Position numbers and translations under genes: made by a program. From RGIG2206 sp045577615 (GTDB taxonomy: Bacteria; Bacillota; Clostridia; Oscillospirales; Acutalibacteraceae), in assembly GCA_045577615.1 (NCBI GenBank), contig JAZNIT010000034.1:1-64000 (forward strand): a stretch of DNA of 64,000 bases. Direction: 5' to 3'. Numbering within the stretch: position 1 is the first letter of the stretch; the number at the start of each line of letters is the position of its first letter. Below are positions 8,141-15,931 of this stretch, piece after piece. Below the pieces are notes generated by a model. It was given only the letters and a program-made list of their open reading frames with translations, was not told the DNA's origin and ran no database searches.

Positions 8141-9619
8141 TTAGAACAAATTATTATCTCTTCTTATTGGCTCACAGGTGTAATTAACACCAAGCTTCTT
8201 TAGAACTTTTTCATCTTCTGCACAAAGCATAACCGATGAGTGTAATTCCATACCGCGTAAGCGATAAATCTGTGACAGAGCCTTTTCTGCTTGAGGATTT
8301 ACAGATGCACTGCTTGACAAAGCTATGAGCATTTCGTTGGAATTAAGATGAGATGTGTATGATCTGAACGTATCCCTTTTAAGTTTTACAATAGGCTCAA
8401 TAAAGGTCTGAGCAATAAGCGGAACCTCGTCATCGATGCCGGCCATTGTTTTCATAGCGTTAAGCAGGGCAGCAGATACAGAGCCAAGCAACGAAGTACT
8501 CTTTCCTGTTACTATAGTGCCGTCATCAAGCTCAATTGCTACAGCGTGTGCACCGGCTGATTCAGCTTTATCCAGCGCAGGCTTAACAACCTTGCGGTCT
8601 GACACATACAGACCTGACTGTTGCATTATGGATTTAACCTTTGTTACTGCGCTTTCGCTTACAGTTCCAAGTACCTTGTCGCAGCTGATTTTGTAAAATC
8701 TTCTTATGATTTCGTCATTTGCAGCCTTGCAAACAGCTTCGTCATCAAAAATACAATTGCCAACCATATTTACACCCATATCTGTGGGGGATTTATAGGG
8801 GCTCTTGCCGAGAATGCGTTCAAGCATTGCCTTGAGCAAGGGGAAGGCTTCAACATCTCGGTTGTAGTTTACTGTAGTTTCTCCGTATGCTTCAAGGTGG
8901 AATGGGTCGATCATATTAAGATCGTTTAAGTCTGCTGTTGCAGCCTCATATGCAAGGTTTACAGGGTGCTTCAATGGCAGATTCCAAATGGGGAATGTTT
9001 CGAATTTTGCATAGCCTGCAGTAACACCGCGCATATGCTCGTGATACAGCTGTGAAAGACAGGTTGCAAGCTTGCCACTGCCGGGGCCGGGAGCGGTTAC
9101 AATTACAAGAGGCTTGGAGGTTTCGATATATTCATTTCTGCCATAGCCATCCTCACTTACAATCAAAGGAATATTGTTGGGATAACCAACAATGGGGTAG
9201 TGAGAATACACTTTAATACCAAGGTTAGTGAGTTTTTTCTTGAAAACATCAGCTGCAAATTGACCGGCATATTGAGTCATTACAACACTGCTTACGAAAA
9301 GCCCCATACCTCTGAAGGCATCTATAAGGCGCAAAACATCAACATCATAAGAAATTCCAAGGTCGCTTCTAATTTTGTTTTTCTCAATATCGCAAGCATT
9401 AATTACAATAACAATCTCGGCATATTCTTTTAGCTGTAAAAGCATCTTAATTTTGCTGTCAGGCTGAAAACCGGGCAATACGCGTGATGCATGATAATCG
9501 TCAAAGAGTTTTCCGCCAAGCTCAAGATATAGTTTACCGTCGAATTTGTTGATTCGTTCTTGAATATGTCGTGACTGCAGGTTTAGGTATTTTTCGTTGT
9601 CAAATCCTATCTTGTTCAT
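8141..9619 (-). CDS. DUF1846 domain-containing protein
   Basis: The protein (492 residues from ATG 9619, Shine-Dalgarno GGTGG) matches the DUF1846 family, a conserved Firmicute protein family without an assigned reaction. Visible hallmarks are the N-terminal FDNEKYLNLQSRHIQERI, an ELGGKLFDDYHASRVLPGF segment, VTAPGPGSGKLATCLSQ (a P-loop-like glycine-rich nucleotide motif at about 185) and the central NLPLKHPVNLAYEAATADL. The longer frame to 9727 would run into the 3' end of the glutamine synthetase gene and is less likely. It starts 17 nt after glnA-III stops, so the two probably share a transcript. A nucleotide-dependent role in nitrogen physiology is conceivable but unproven. Confidence 0.9.
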   Translation of the reverse strand: MNKIGFDNEKYLNLQSRHIQERINKFDGKLYLELGGKLFDDYHASRVLPGFQPDSKIKMLLQLKEYAEIVIVINACDIEKNKIRSDLGISYDVDVLRLIDAFRGMGLFVSSVVMTQYAGQFAADVFKKKLTNLGIKVYSHYPIVGYPNNIPLIVSEDGYGRNEYIETSKPLVIVTAPGPGSGKLATCLSQLYHEHMRGVTAGYAKFETFPIWNLPLKHPVNLAYEAATADLNDLNMIDPFHLEAYGETTVNYNRDVEAFPLLKAMLERILGKSPYKSPTDMGVNMVGNCIFDDEAVCKAANDEIIRRFYKISCDKVLGTVSESAVTKVKSIMQQSGLYVSDRKVVKPALDKAESAGAHAVAIELDDGTIVTGKSTSLLGSVSAALLNAMKTMAGIDDEVPLIAQTFIEPIVKLKRDTFRSYTSHLNSNEMLIALSSSASVNPQAEKALSQIYRLRGMELHSSVMLCAEDEKVLKKLGVNYTCEPIRRDNNLF

Positions 9620-9636
9620 TTTAGATACCACCATAA

Positions 9637-11724
9637 TTATACTCTGAATAAAAGATCGCTGTAAGTGGGGAAGGGCCAATATTTTTTTCCTACTATTGTT
9701 TCCAGCTCGTCTGCGGTTTTTCTGCACTCATTCATTGCGGGAATAACGTTATCCTTAAACATCAATGCCTTTTCATAGTGGCTTGCACACGAAGCGGCCT
9801 TTTGCTCTGCCTCATCAAGCTGATCGCACTTGCTGTAAAGATCGCTCATAAGCTTGCTCAATCTATCAATCAATTCTTTTTCAAAGTCGCAGTTCAAATC
9901 GCTGCTGATAGCAACCTTATTGGCTGCTGCGGTAGAAATATCCTTAACATACTCAATAACTGCAGGGATAATTTCTTTTCTGATCATACTGATTGAGGTA
10001 AGAGCTTCAATATTGATTACCTTTGAGTAGGTTTCAAGTTCAATATCAAGCCTTGATTTAAGCTCGGTTTCGGTAAATACCTTGTGTGCTTCAAACACCT
10101 TGACATATTCAGGCTCAACCATATAGGGTAAGCAATCGACGGTGGTACGAAGATTGGGCAAGCCTCTGCGCACTGCTTCGGCCTTCCATTCAGCAGAGTA
10201 TCCATCGCCGTTAAAAATAACCTTATTATGTTCTTTAACAGTCTTTTTAATGAGATTGTTGAGCGCAGTATTAAAGTCTTCAGCGCCTTCAAGCTCATCT
10301 GCAAACTGTCTGAGTATCTCGGCAACGATTGTGTTTATGACAGTATTTGTGTCTGCAATTGATGCGGCAGAGCCAAGCATCCTGAATTCAAACTTATTAC
10401 CTGTGAAAGCAAAAGGTGAGGTGCGGTTTCTGTCGGTGTTATCCTTGGGAAATGCGGGAATTATATCAAGGCCCAACTTCATTTTTGACGCCTTGTGTGC
10501 TTCAAAATGAACATCGTTAACAATGCAATCAAGAATCTCTGTTAACTCGTCGCCGAGGAACATAGAAACGATTGCAGGCGGTGCCTCGTTAGCGCCCAAG
10601 CGGTGGTCGTTGCCTGCACTGGCAATGGAGCAACGCATAAGGGGTGCATATTCGTCAACTGCTTTAATTACAGCAGAAAGGAAAAGCAAGAATTGTGCGT
10701 TTTCAGAAGGGGTTTTGCCGGGATCTAAAAGGTTTTTACCGCTATCGGTAGAAAGTGACCAATTGTTATGCTTACCGCTGCCGTTAACGCCTTCAAAGGG
10801 CTTTTCGTGAAGCAGGCAAACAAGTCCGTGGCGCTGAGCTACCTTCTTCATAGTTTCCATTGTCAACTGATTATGGTCGGTTGCAATGTTCATTGATGTG
10901 AATATGGGGGCCAGCTCATGCTGTGCGGGAGCAGCCTCGTTGTGCTTGGTCTTTGCATAGATTCCAAGCTTCCACAGTTCTTCGTCCAGTTCGGACATAA
11001 AAGCGGCTACGCGAGGCTTGATTGCACCAAAGTAGTGATCTTCAAGTTCCTGTCCTTTGGGAGGATTGGCGCCAAATAGAGTGCGGCCTGTGAATATAAG
11101 GTCTTTTCTCTTATCAAACAGTTTTTTATCTATAAGAAAATATTCTTGCTCGGGACCAACAGTTGCGATAACTCTGGTAACATTTGTATTACCAAAAAGC
11201 TTGAGCACACGCAATGCTTGGGTGTTAAGTGCATCCATTGAACGGAGAAGAGGAGTCTTTTTATCGAGCGCTTCACCACCATATGAACAGAAAGCGGTTG
11301 GGATGCAAAGCACACCGTCCTTAATAAATGCAAAAGATGTAGGATCCCATGCAGTATATCCGCGAGCTTCAAAGGTGGCTCGCAGACCGCCCGATGGGAA
11401 ACTTGATGCATCGGGCTCACCCTTGATGAGCTCTTTGCCCGTTAAATCCATGATTACACCGTTGTTTACAGGCGTAATAAAGCTGTCGTGCTTTTCGGCA
11501 GTTATACCGGTGAGAGGTTGGAACCAATGGGTATAATGGGTCGCACCTTTTGATATAGCCCAGTCCTTCATTGCGTTGGCAACTACTGCAGCTGCGCTGG
11601 GGTCAAGAGGTATACCTTGTTCAATTGTTTTTTTAACAACCTTGTAGGTTTCTTTGGGCAGCTTGTCCTCCATAACTGTTTCGTTAAAAACAAGACTGCT
11701 GAATATTTCGGGAACATTAACCAC
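9637..11724 (-). CDS. glnN: Glutamine synthetase type III
   Basis: It makes glutamine from glutamate, ammonia and ATP. The 695-residue length and the distinctive sequence (PEIFSSLVFNETVM N-terminus, FPSGGLRATFEARGYTAWD, GPEQEYFLID with metal-binding Glu, KHNEAAPAQHELAP, NGSGKHNNWSLST) place it in the GSIII class common in anaerobes and Bacteroides rather than the short GlnA class. The start is GTG 11724 with AAGGTGG 7-8 nt upstream. The longer frame to 11778 reads through a terminator hairpin and is rejected. It has its own consensus promoter and a terminator-type hairpin in the leader, which points to transcription attenuation. The DUF1846 gene follows closely. Confidence 0.97.
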   Translation of the reverse strand: MVNVPEIFSSLVFNETVMEDKLPKETYKVVKKTIEQGIPLDPSAAAVVANAMKDWAISKGATHYTHWFQPLTGITAEKHDSFITPVNNGVIMDLTGKELIKGEPDASSFPSGGLRATFEARGYTAWDPTSFAFIKDGVLCIPTAFCSYGGEALDKKTPLLRSMDALNTQALRVLKLFGNTNVTRVIATVGPEQEYFLIDKKLFDKRKDLIFTGRTLFGANPPKGQELEDHYFGAIKPRVAAFMSELDEELWKLGIYAKTKHNEAAPAQHELAPIFTSMNIATDHNQLTMETMKKVAQRHGLVCLLHEKPFEGVNGSGKHNNWSLSTDSGKNLLDPGKTPSENAQFLLFLSAVIKAVDEYAPLMRCSIASAGNDHRLGANEAPPAIVSMFLGDELTEILDCIVNDVHFEAHKASKMKLGLDIIPAFPKDNTDRNRTSPFAFTGNKFEFRMLGSAASIADTNTVINTIVAEILRQFADELEGAEDFNTALNNLIKKTVKEHNKVIFNGDGYSAEWKAEAVRRGLPNLRTTVDCLPYMVEPEYVKVFEAHKVFTETELKSRLDIELETYSKVINIEALTSISMIRKEIIPAVIEYVKDISTAAANKVAISSDLNCDFEKELIDRLSKLMSDLYSKCDQLDEAEQKAASCASHYEKALMFKDNVIPAMNECRKTADELETIVGKKYWPFPTYSDLLFRV

Positions 11725-11750
11725 TGTTTTAACCACCTTAATTTTGCATT

Positions 11751-11786
11751 TAAAAATAAAAAGTGCCGCGACAATCATCGCAGCAC
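11751..11786 (-). terminator. Terminator hairpin in the glnN leader (possible attenuator)
   Basis: On the minus strand GTGCTGCGA and TCGCGGCAC (11763-11786) form a 9-bp stem with a 6-nt loop, followed by TTTTTATTTTT. It lies just downstream of the glnN promoter and about 27 nt before its Shine-Dalgarno, so it interrupts the leader and does not merely end the upstream RraA-like gene. Clostridial GSIII leaders are known to be controlled by antitermination through ANTAR proteins. Here the loop TGATTG lacks the A1/G4 pattern of ANTAR targets. Confidence 0.8.
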
Positions 11787-11806
11787 CTTATCTGTGACGA
11801 TATTTA

Positions 11807-11835
11807 ATTATATTTTAGCTTTGCTAATATGTCAA
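11807..11835 (-). promoter_or_regulatory. Consensus promoter of glnN
   Basis: On the minus strand TTGACA (11830-11835) and TATAAT (11807-11812) are separated by exactly 17 bp. Both hexamers are perfect vegetative-sigma matches. Predicted transcription starts near 11800, directly before the leader hairpin. Confidence 0.85.
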
Positions 11836-11882
11836 TATCTTTTTGCTAAAATATGTACGAATTAACACACTTATTTGCCTGA

Positions 11883-12797
11883 TTATAATGCTGTTTGAGT
11901 ATCGTTTGGGTCTCCATTTCGAGCAAGGTCATATTCTTTTGACCAGTCAAGATCCCGATACTCTTCTCCGCGTGGATCGGTCTTAATCCACTCAAGCAGC
12001 ATATCAAGCATTTCTTCTGTCCAGGTGTTTCGATCAATTTGTGCAGTTGTAAATTTATTTTGAGATATCATTTCAAAGCCAAAATCATCCTTAACGTGTG
12101 TCTTTGCAGCGCCCTCAACAACTTCTGCGACCAGATGGCTCGGAATAAACAAAACGCCGCCGCCTGCACCAAATACAACGTCACCGGGCAAGCAAACCGC
12201 ACCGCCAAAATTGGTGATTGAATTGAAATCTGTCATTATAAATTCGCGTATGGGAGTAGGGTCGATGCCTCTATAATAAACCTGTACATCTTCAACCTTT
12301 TTCATTTGCTCAACGTCACGAATGCCGCCCCAAATTACTGCGCCACCATTTTTTGTTCTTGTTTTGATAGCTGTGGTAAGATTGCCGCCTAAAAAGGTGC
12401 CTTTATAGATTTTATCATACATATCGGCAACTACTACATCGCGTTCAACCAATGAATCGATAACCCATTGGTTATAGTTGCCTTTGCGACCTTCTTCTGC
12501 GCCTTTAGCAAACATAATGTCGTGCAAATCAGGACGGGTAGGGCAGAAACTGCAGGTTACAGCACGACCGATAAGCTTGCGGCCGTCGTCATGCAGGGCA
12601 TACATTGGATTTTCACCGCCACCGACAAACTGATTTTCATAGCCCAATACAAAGATGGGTTTCCATACCTCTTCAAGGGTCATACCTTGCAACGCATCAA
12701 GATATTTATCATCTACTTTCGGTCTGCCGTCGGGCAATCTTTCGCCTTTCCATAAAGGAGTTAAAGCTATAATTTCTTCTCTGTCGTTGAATTTCAA
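11883..12797 (-). CDS. RraA-family (HMG/CHA aldolase-like) protein
   Basis: The central part (GRAVTCSF..., DIMFAKGAEEG, VVVADMYD, and GGAVIWGGIRDVEQMK with the G-x-x-x-R-D signature at about 150-165) is that of the RraA / 4-hydroxy-4-methyl-2-oxoglutarate aldolase superfamily, once annotated as dimethylmenaquinone methyltransferases. At 304 residues it is longer than classical RraA (about 160) and carries an N-terminal extension and a C-terminal helical tail, like carbohydrate-locus RraA-like proteins. An aldolase or decarboxylase of a hydroxy-oxo acid is the best guess; an RNase E inhibitor role is unlikely here. The start is TTG 12797 with AGAGGAC upstream. It is divergently transcribed from an AraC regulator, its probable controller. 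Confidence 0.85.
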   Translation of the reverse strand: MKFNDREEIIALTPLWKGERLPDGRPKVDDKYLDALQGMTLEEVWKPIFVLGYENQFVGGGENPMYALHDDGRKLIGRAVTCSFCPTRPDLHDIMFAKGAEEGRKGNYNQWVIDSLVERDVVVADMYDKIYKGTFLGGNLTTAIKTRTKNGGAVIWGGIRDVEQMKKVEDVQVYYRGIDPTPIREFIMTDFNSITNFGGAVCLPGDVVFGAGGGVLFIPSHLVAEVVEGAAKTHVKDDFGFEMISQNKFTTAQIDRNTWTEEMLDMLLEWIKTDPRGEEYRDLDWSKEYDLARNGDPNDTQTAL

Positions 12798-12830
12798 AAT
12801 TAACAGTCCTCTCTTATTGACTATAACTCG

Positions 12831-12859
12831 ATTATATTGTAAAATATTAACTGAAACAA
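12831..12859 (-). promoter_or_regulatory. Promoter of the RraA-like gene
   Basis: On the minus strand TTGTTT (12854-12859), a 17-bp spacer and TATAAT (12831-12836). The weak -35 with perfect -10 suits activator dependence, in line with the divergent AraC gene. Confidence 0.65.
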
Positions 12860-12907
12860 TAAAATATATTAACTAAAAATATAAGAAAATTAACCTTGGA
12901 GAGTATT

Positions 12908-13714
12908 ATGTACAGTTTGACTTTAAATTTGTCAATAAAAAGAGCAACAATGCTTATAAGCGAAAATATGACATCATTTAACATTACCACAAATTTGACA
13001 AAACCGCGTATTGCTGAGTGCTATGAGGCGCTTCTTTTTACCGATAACGGTGGATATTTTGTGGTTGATGGAATAAAGTATGAAATCACTAAAGGAACGG
13101 TTAGATTTCTAAAGCCCGGACAAGAGGTTTACAGTAAACGATATAAAGATGCATACGTGGTTTATTTTACTGTTGAGGGCAATGGAGAAGGAGCTTTAAA
13201 TAAACTGTCAAACAAATTCGTCTGCGGCAATTACAATCAATGTGTTGGTATATACCGAGATATCATAAAAAACTATGTAAATAACGATAAAAAACATTAC
13301 TTCAAAACATACTTATTGTTGCTGAAATTGATTGATATTTTTTTGAATGATTCCTACAATTATAATTGTAATTATAAAAAACAGGATATTGTGGCAAATG
13401 CTAAAGAATTTATCGAACAGAATTTTTCTGAAAAGTTGTCATTGGCAGATATAGCAGAAAGTGTTAATTTGCATCCTAATTATATGCATAGATTGTTTAA
13501 AAACAAGATTGGTATTGCTCCCATTTCATATCTTAATGAGTTTAGGATAAAATCTGCTGCAGACTTGCTGGTTACTACAACGTTAACAGTGAATGAAATA
13601 TCGGAACTTTGCGGATTTGACAGTCCATCATATTTCATAACTGTGTTTAAGAAGAAGGTGGGAGCAACTCCCTTCAAATATCGAATACAATATTCTCAAG
13701 ATGTTTTGCTCTAA
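12908..13714 (+). CDS. AraC-family transcriptional regulator
   Basis: Residues 1-130 form a cupin-like sensor domain (DNGGYFVVDGIKYEITKGTVRFLKPGQEV). The C-terminal 100 residues are a double helix-turn-helix of the AraC/XylS type (LSLADIAESVNLHPNYMHRLFK and VNEISELCGFDSPSYFITVFKKKVGATPFKYR). ATG 12908 is preferred because TTGGAGAG just upstream is its Shine-Dalgarno; the longer frame from TTG 12896 would read through that site. It is divergent from the RraA-like gene with about 110 bp between them, the usual layout for a local sugar- or acid-responsive activator. The inducer cannot be inferred from sequence. Confidence 0.93.
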   Translation: MYSLTLNLSIKRATMLISENMTSFNITTNLTKPRIAECYEALLFTDNGGYFVVDGIKYEITKGTVRFLKPGQEVYSKRYKDAYVVYFTVEGNGEGALNKLSNKFVCGNYNQCVGIYRDIIKNYVNNDKKHYFKTYLLLLKLIDIFLNDSYNYNCNYKKQDIVANAKEFIEQNFSEKLSLADIAESVNLHPNYMHRLFKNKIGIAPISYLNEFRIKSAADLLVTTTLTVNEISELCGFDSPSYFITVFKKKVGATPFKYRIQYSQDVLL

Positions 13715-13728
13715 TTTTAAAAAAACAC

Positions 13729-13756
13729 TTGACAAATGGTTATTTCGTGTTATAAT
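13729..13756 (+). promoter_or_regulatory. Promoter of infC-rpmI-rplT
   Basis: TTGACA (13729-13734), 16-bp spacer, TATAAT (13751-13756). Both hexamers are consensus. The start of transcription is expected near 13763, giving a leader of about 145 nt before infC. Confidence 0.85.
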
Positions 13757-13762
13757 TGTCAC

Positions 13763-13893
13763 GACAATAAAGCAGATGGGTTCACCAATTCTCACCTTGT
13801 GTGCAACGGCGCACGGGTAAATATCACAGAATTTTAATGTTTGTGTTATTTTGCGTGGATGGGTGTATTCTGTCCACGCTTTAATATTTTTTT
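13763..13893 (+). promoter_or_regulatory. L20-type autoregulatory leader with terminator
   Basis: The leader of the IF3-L35-L20 operon ends in a strong terminator: GCGTGGA (13853-13859) pairs with TCCACGC (13873-13879), followed by TTTAATATTTTTTT directly before the infC Shine-Dalgarno. In Firmicutes such leaders bind ribosomal protein L20 and terminate transcription when L20 is in excess. The position and terminator are seen; the L20-binding fold is inferred from context. Confidence 0.75.
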
Positions 13894-13908
13894 GGAGGTG
13901 CTTCCACA

Positions 13909-14430
13909 ATTAGCAGTAACAAGAAGATGCCTATCAACGACGAAATCACCGCAGCAGAAGTCCGTCTCATAGGCAAAGACGGTTCACAGCTTGGCATTGT
14001 ATCTTCTGAAGATGCACTTAAGCTTGCTTACAGTGAAGATCTTGATCTCGTTATGATTGCTCCTCAGGCTGTTCCGCCTGTGTGCAAAGTAATGGATTAT
14101 TCCAAGTATGTTTACGAGCAGAACAAACGCGAGAAAGAAGCTCGTAAAAATCAAAAAGTTGTTGAAATCAAAGAAATTCGACTTTCTCTCAATATCGATA
14201 CTCACGACTTTGAGACTAAGGGCGGTCACGCAATCAAATTTCTTAAAGACGGCAATCGTGTAAAGGTTTCAATCCGATTCAGAGGTCGCGAAATGGGCCA
14301 TCCTGAATTAGGCCTGGACATTATGAACAGATTTGCTGATTACTGCGAAGAGTTTGCTTCCGTTGAAAAGCCGGCAAAACTTGAAGGCAGAAACATGTTA
14401 ATGTTCCTCGCTGCCAAGTCTGCAAAATAA
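13909..14430 (+). CDS. infC: Translation initiation factor IF-3
   Basis: IF3 binds the 30S subunit, prevents premature 50S joining and discriminates start codons. The N-domain (MPINDEITAAEVRLIGKDG, LDLVMIAPQAVPPVCKVMDYSKY) and C-domain (KEIRLSLNIDTHDFETKGGHA, VRFRGREMGHPELG-type motif) are intact. The first ATG (13927) lies 26 nt from the strong GGAGGTG (13894-13900), whereas an in-frame ATT at 13909 is 8 nt from it and adds SSNKK, giving 173 residues, the normal IF3 length. An ATT start is a known infC feature used for autoregulation. rpmI and rplT follow. Confidence 0.95.
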   Translation: MSSNKKMPINDEITAAEVRLIGKDGSQLGIVSSEDALKLAYSEDLDLVMIAPQAVPPVCKVMDYSKYVYEQNKREKEARKNQKVVEIKEIRLSLNIDTHDFETKGGHAIKFLKDGNRVKVSIRFRGREMGHPELGLDIMNRFADYCEEFASVEKPAKLEGRNMLMFLAAKSAK

Positions 14431-14460
14431 ACAGTTTACAATTCTAAGGAGGAAAATATA

Positions 14461-14658
14461 ATGCCTAAGATCAAAACACACAGTGGTGCAAAAAAGCGTT
14501 TTAATCTTACCAAAACCGGTAAAGTAAAGCGTGCACATGCTTACAAGTCACACATTCTTAACAAGAAGACAACCAAGCGCAAGAGAAATCTTCGCAAAGC
14601 TGCTATGGCTGATTGCACCAACGTTGCACAAGTCAAGCGTCTGATTCCCTACAAGTAA
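14461..14658 (+). CDS. rpmI: 50S ribosomal protein L35
   Basis: This 65-residue basic protein has the L35 pattern PKIKTHSGAKKRFNLTKTGK, the AYKSHILNKKT segment, and KRKRNLRKA. It is a small component of the large ribosomal subunit. Shine-Dalgarno AAGGAGG precedes the ATG. It is the middle gene of infC-rpmI-rplT, 30 nt after infC and 51 nt before rplT. Confidence 0.97.
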   Translation: MPKIKTHSGAKKRFNLTKTGKVKRAHAYKSHILNKKTTKRKRNLRKAAMADCTNVAQVKRLIPYK

Positions 14659-14709
14659 ACACAAGTTGACTACATCAACTATCACTCAATTTTTCGGAGG
14701 TAAAGAAAA

Positions 14710-15069
14710 ATGGCTCATGTTAAAGGCGCTATGATGACGCGCAAGAGAAGAAAAAAGGTTTTGAAGCTTGCCAAGGGTTACTTTGGTGCTAAGTCTAAGT
14801 TGTTCCGCACTGCTAAAGAAGCAGTTATGAAGAGCGGCCAGTATGCATATATCGGCCGTAAGCACAAGAAGCGTGATTTCCGTCGTTTGTGGATCACCCG
14901 TATTTCTGCTGCTTGCAAGCTCAACGGTATCAACTATTCTACCTTTATGAACGGCCTCAACAAAGCCGGTATTGAAATGAACAGAAAGATGCTTTCTGAA
15001 ATCGCTATTGCTGATGCTGCAGGCTTCGCCGCTTTGGTTGAAACTGCAAAAAAAGCTCTCGGTAAATAA
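14710..15069 (+). CDS. rplT: 50S ribosomal protein L20
   Basis: This 119-residue protein carries the L20 hallmarks KGAMMTRKRRKKVLKLAKGYFGAKS and GRKHKKRDFRRLWITRI. L20 is an early assembly protein of the 50S subunit and, in Firmicutes, the repressor of its own operon through the leader upstream of infC. GGAGG precedes the ATG. A strong terminator follows immediately. Confidence 0.97.
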   Translation: MAHVKGAMMTRKRRKKVLKLAKGYFGAKSKLFRTAKEAVMKSGQYAYIGRKHKKRDFRRLWITRISAACKLNGINYSTFMNGLNKAGIEMNRKMLSEIAIADAAGFAALVETAKKALGK

Positions 15070-15074
15070 TGCTT

Positions 15075-15102
15075 ACACGCCCGTGCATACGGGCGTGTTT
15101 TT
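15075..15102 (+). terminator. Intrinsic terminator of infC-rpmI-rplT
   Basis: ACACGCCCGT and ACGGGCGTGT form a perfect 10-bp stem with a 4-nt loop, followed by a short T-run. Confidence 0.9.
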
Positions 15103-15136
15103 GCTAATCTAATGACTGTTTGGTGGGTTGAAATTT

Positions 15137-15931
15137 ATGCTTTTTGAGCATATTACAAGCAAAACTAACGATAAAATTAAACGAGTTTGCCTTTTGAATC
15201 GTTCTGCCTCTGCTCGCAAGGAGCAGGGTGCATTTGTGCTTGAGGGGCTTCGTTTGTGTCGTGATTCAGTACAAAACGGAATAGCGATAAGCGAGATGTA
15301 TTTTACCGAATCGATCTATAAAAAGCATACTGAAGATGTTGAATTGTTGTTGTCAAAATCTCAAAACGGATATTGTGTTTCTGCTGAGGTTATGAACAAA
15401 ATAAGTGATACTGAATCATCCCAGGGTATTGTTTGCGTAATAGCTTTTGACAGCCTTGTTGAGCATAATAAGATCGATTGTAAAGGTAAATATATCGCTT
15501 GCGAGAATATTAACGATCCGTCAAATTTAGGTGCCGTTGCGCGAACAGCAGAAGCATTGGGTTTGTCAGGTCTTATTCTCATCGGTAATTGTTGTGACGT
15601 ATACAACCCGAAATCTTTACGTGCATCTATGGGCGCTTTATTAAGGCTGCCCACCTATAAATTCAGCATGCCTGATGACATTTACTGCGAGTGTAAAACG
15701 CAAAATATGCGCCTTATCGGATCTGTTGTGCGCGGCAAGTCGGTAGAAATTAAGAACTTTGATTTTAAATCGGGCGATGTAGTTGTTATAGGAAATGAAG
15801 CTAACGGTATGACCGATGAGCTTATTTCTATGTGCGACAATTGTATCACAATTGAGATCAAAGGCCGTGCAGAATCCTTTAATGCAGCTGTCGCAGCATC
15901 AATAATTATGTGGGAGTTGAGCGCCGAGTGA
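15137..15931 (+). CDS. TrmH/SpoU-family RNA 2'-O-methyltransferase
   Basis: A SPOUT methyltransferase that probably methylates a ribose 2'-O in 23S rRNA. The N-terminal substrate-binding domain (RKEQGAFVLEGLRLCRDS) and the C-terminal knot are both present: motif 1 NINDPSNLGAVARTAEALG, motif 2 VVIGNEANGMTDELI and motif 3 IEIKGRAESFNAAVAASIIMWE. Length (264 residues) fits the TsnR/RlmB-like group usually found between rplT and other housekeeping genes. ATG 15137 follows GGTGGG; the frame is open from TTG 15128. The exact target nucleotide cannot be told from sequence. It overlaps dprA by 4 nt. Confidence 0.93.
   Translation: MLFEHITSKTNDKIKRVCLLNRSASARKEQGAFVLEGLRLCRDSVQNGIAISEMYFTESIYKKHTEDVELLLSKSQNGYCVSAEVMNKISDTESSQGIVCVIAFDSLVEHNKIDCKGKYIACENINDPSNLGAVARTAEALGLSGLILIGNCCDVYNPKSLRASMGALLRLPTYKFSMPDDIYCECKTQNMRLIGSVVRGKSVEIKNFDFKSGDVVVIGNEANGMTDELISMCDNCITIEIKGRAESFNAAVAASIIMWELSAE

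Noticed and set aside
11725..11778. N-terminal extension of glutamine synthetase III
   Set aside because: The extra codons cover the terminator hairpin and U-tract in the leader, and GTG 11724 has a well-placed AAGGTGG.
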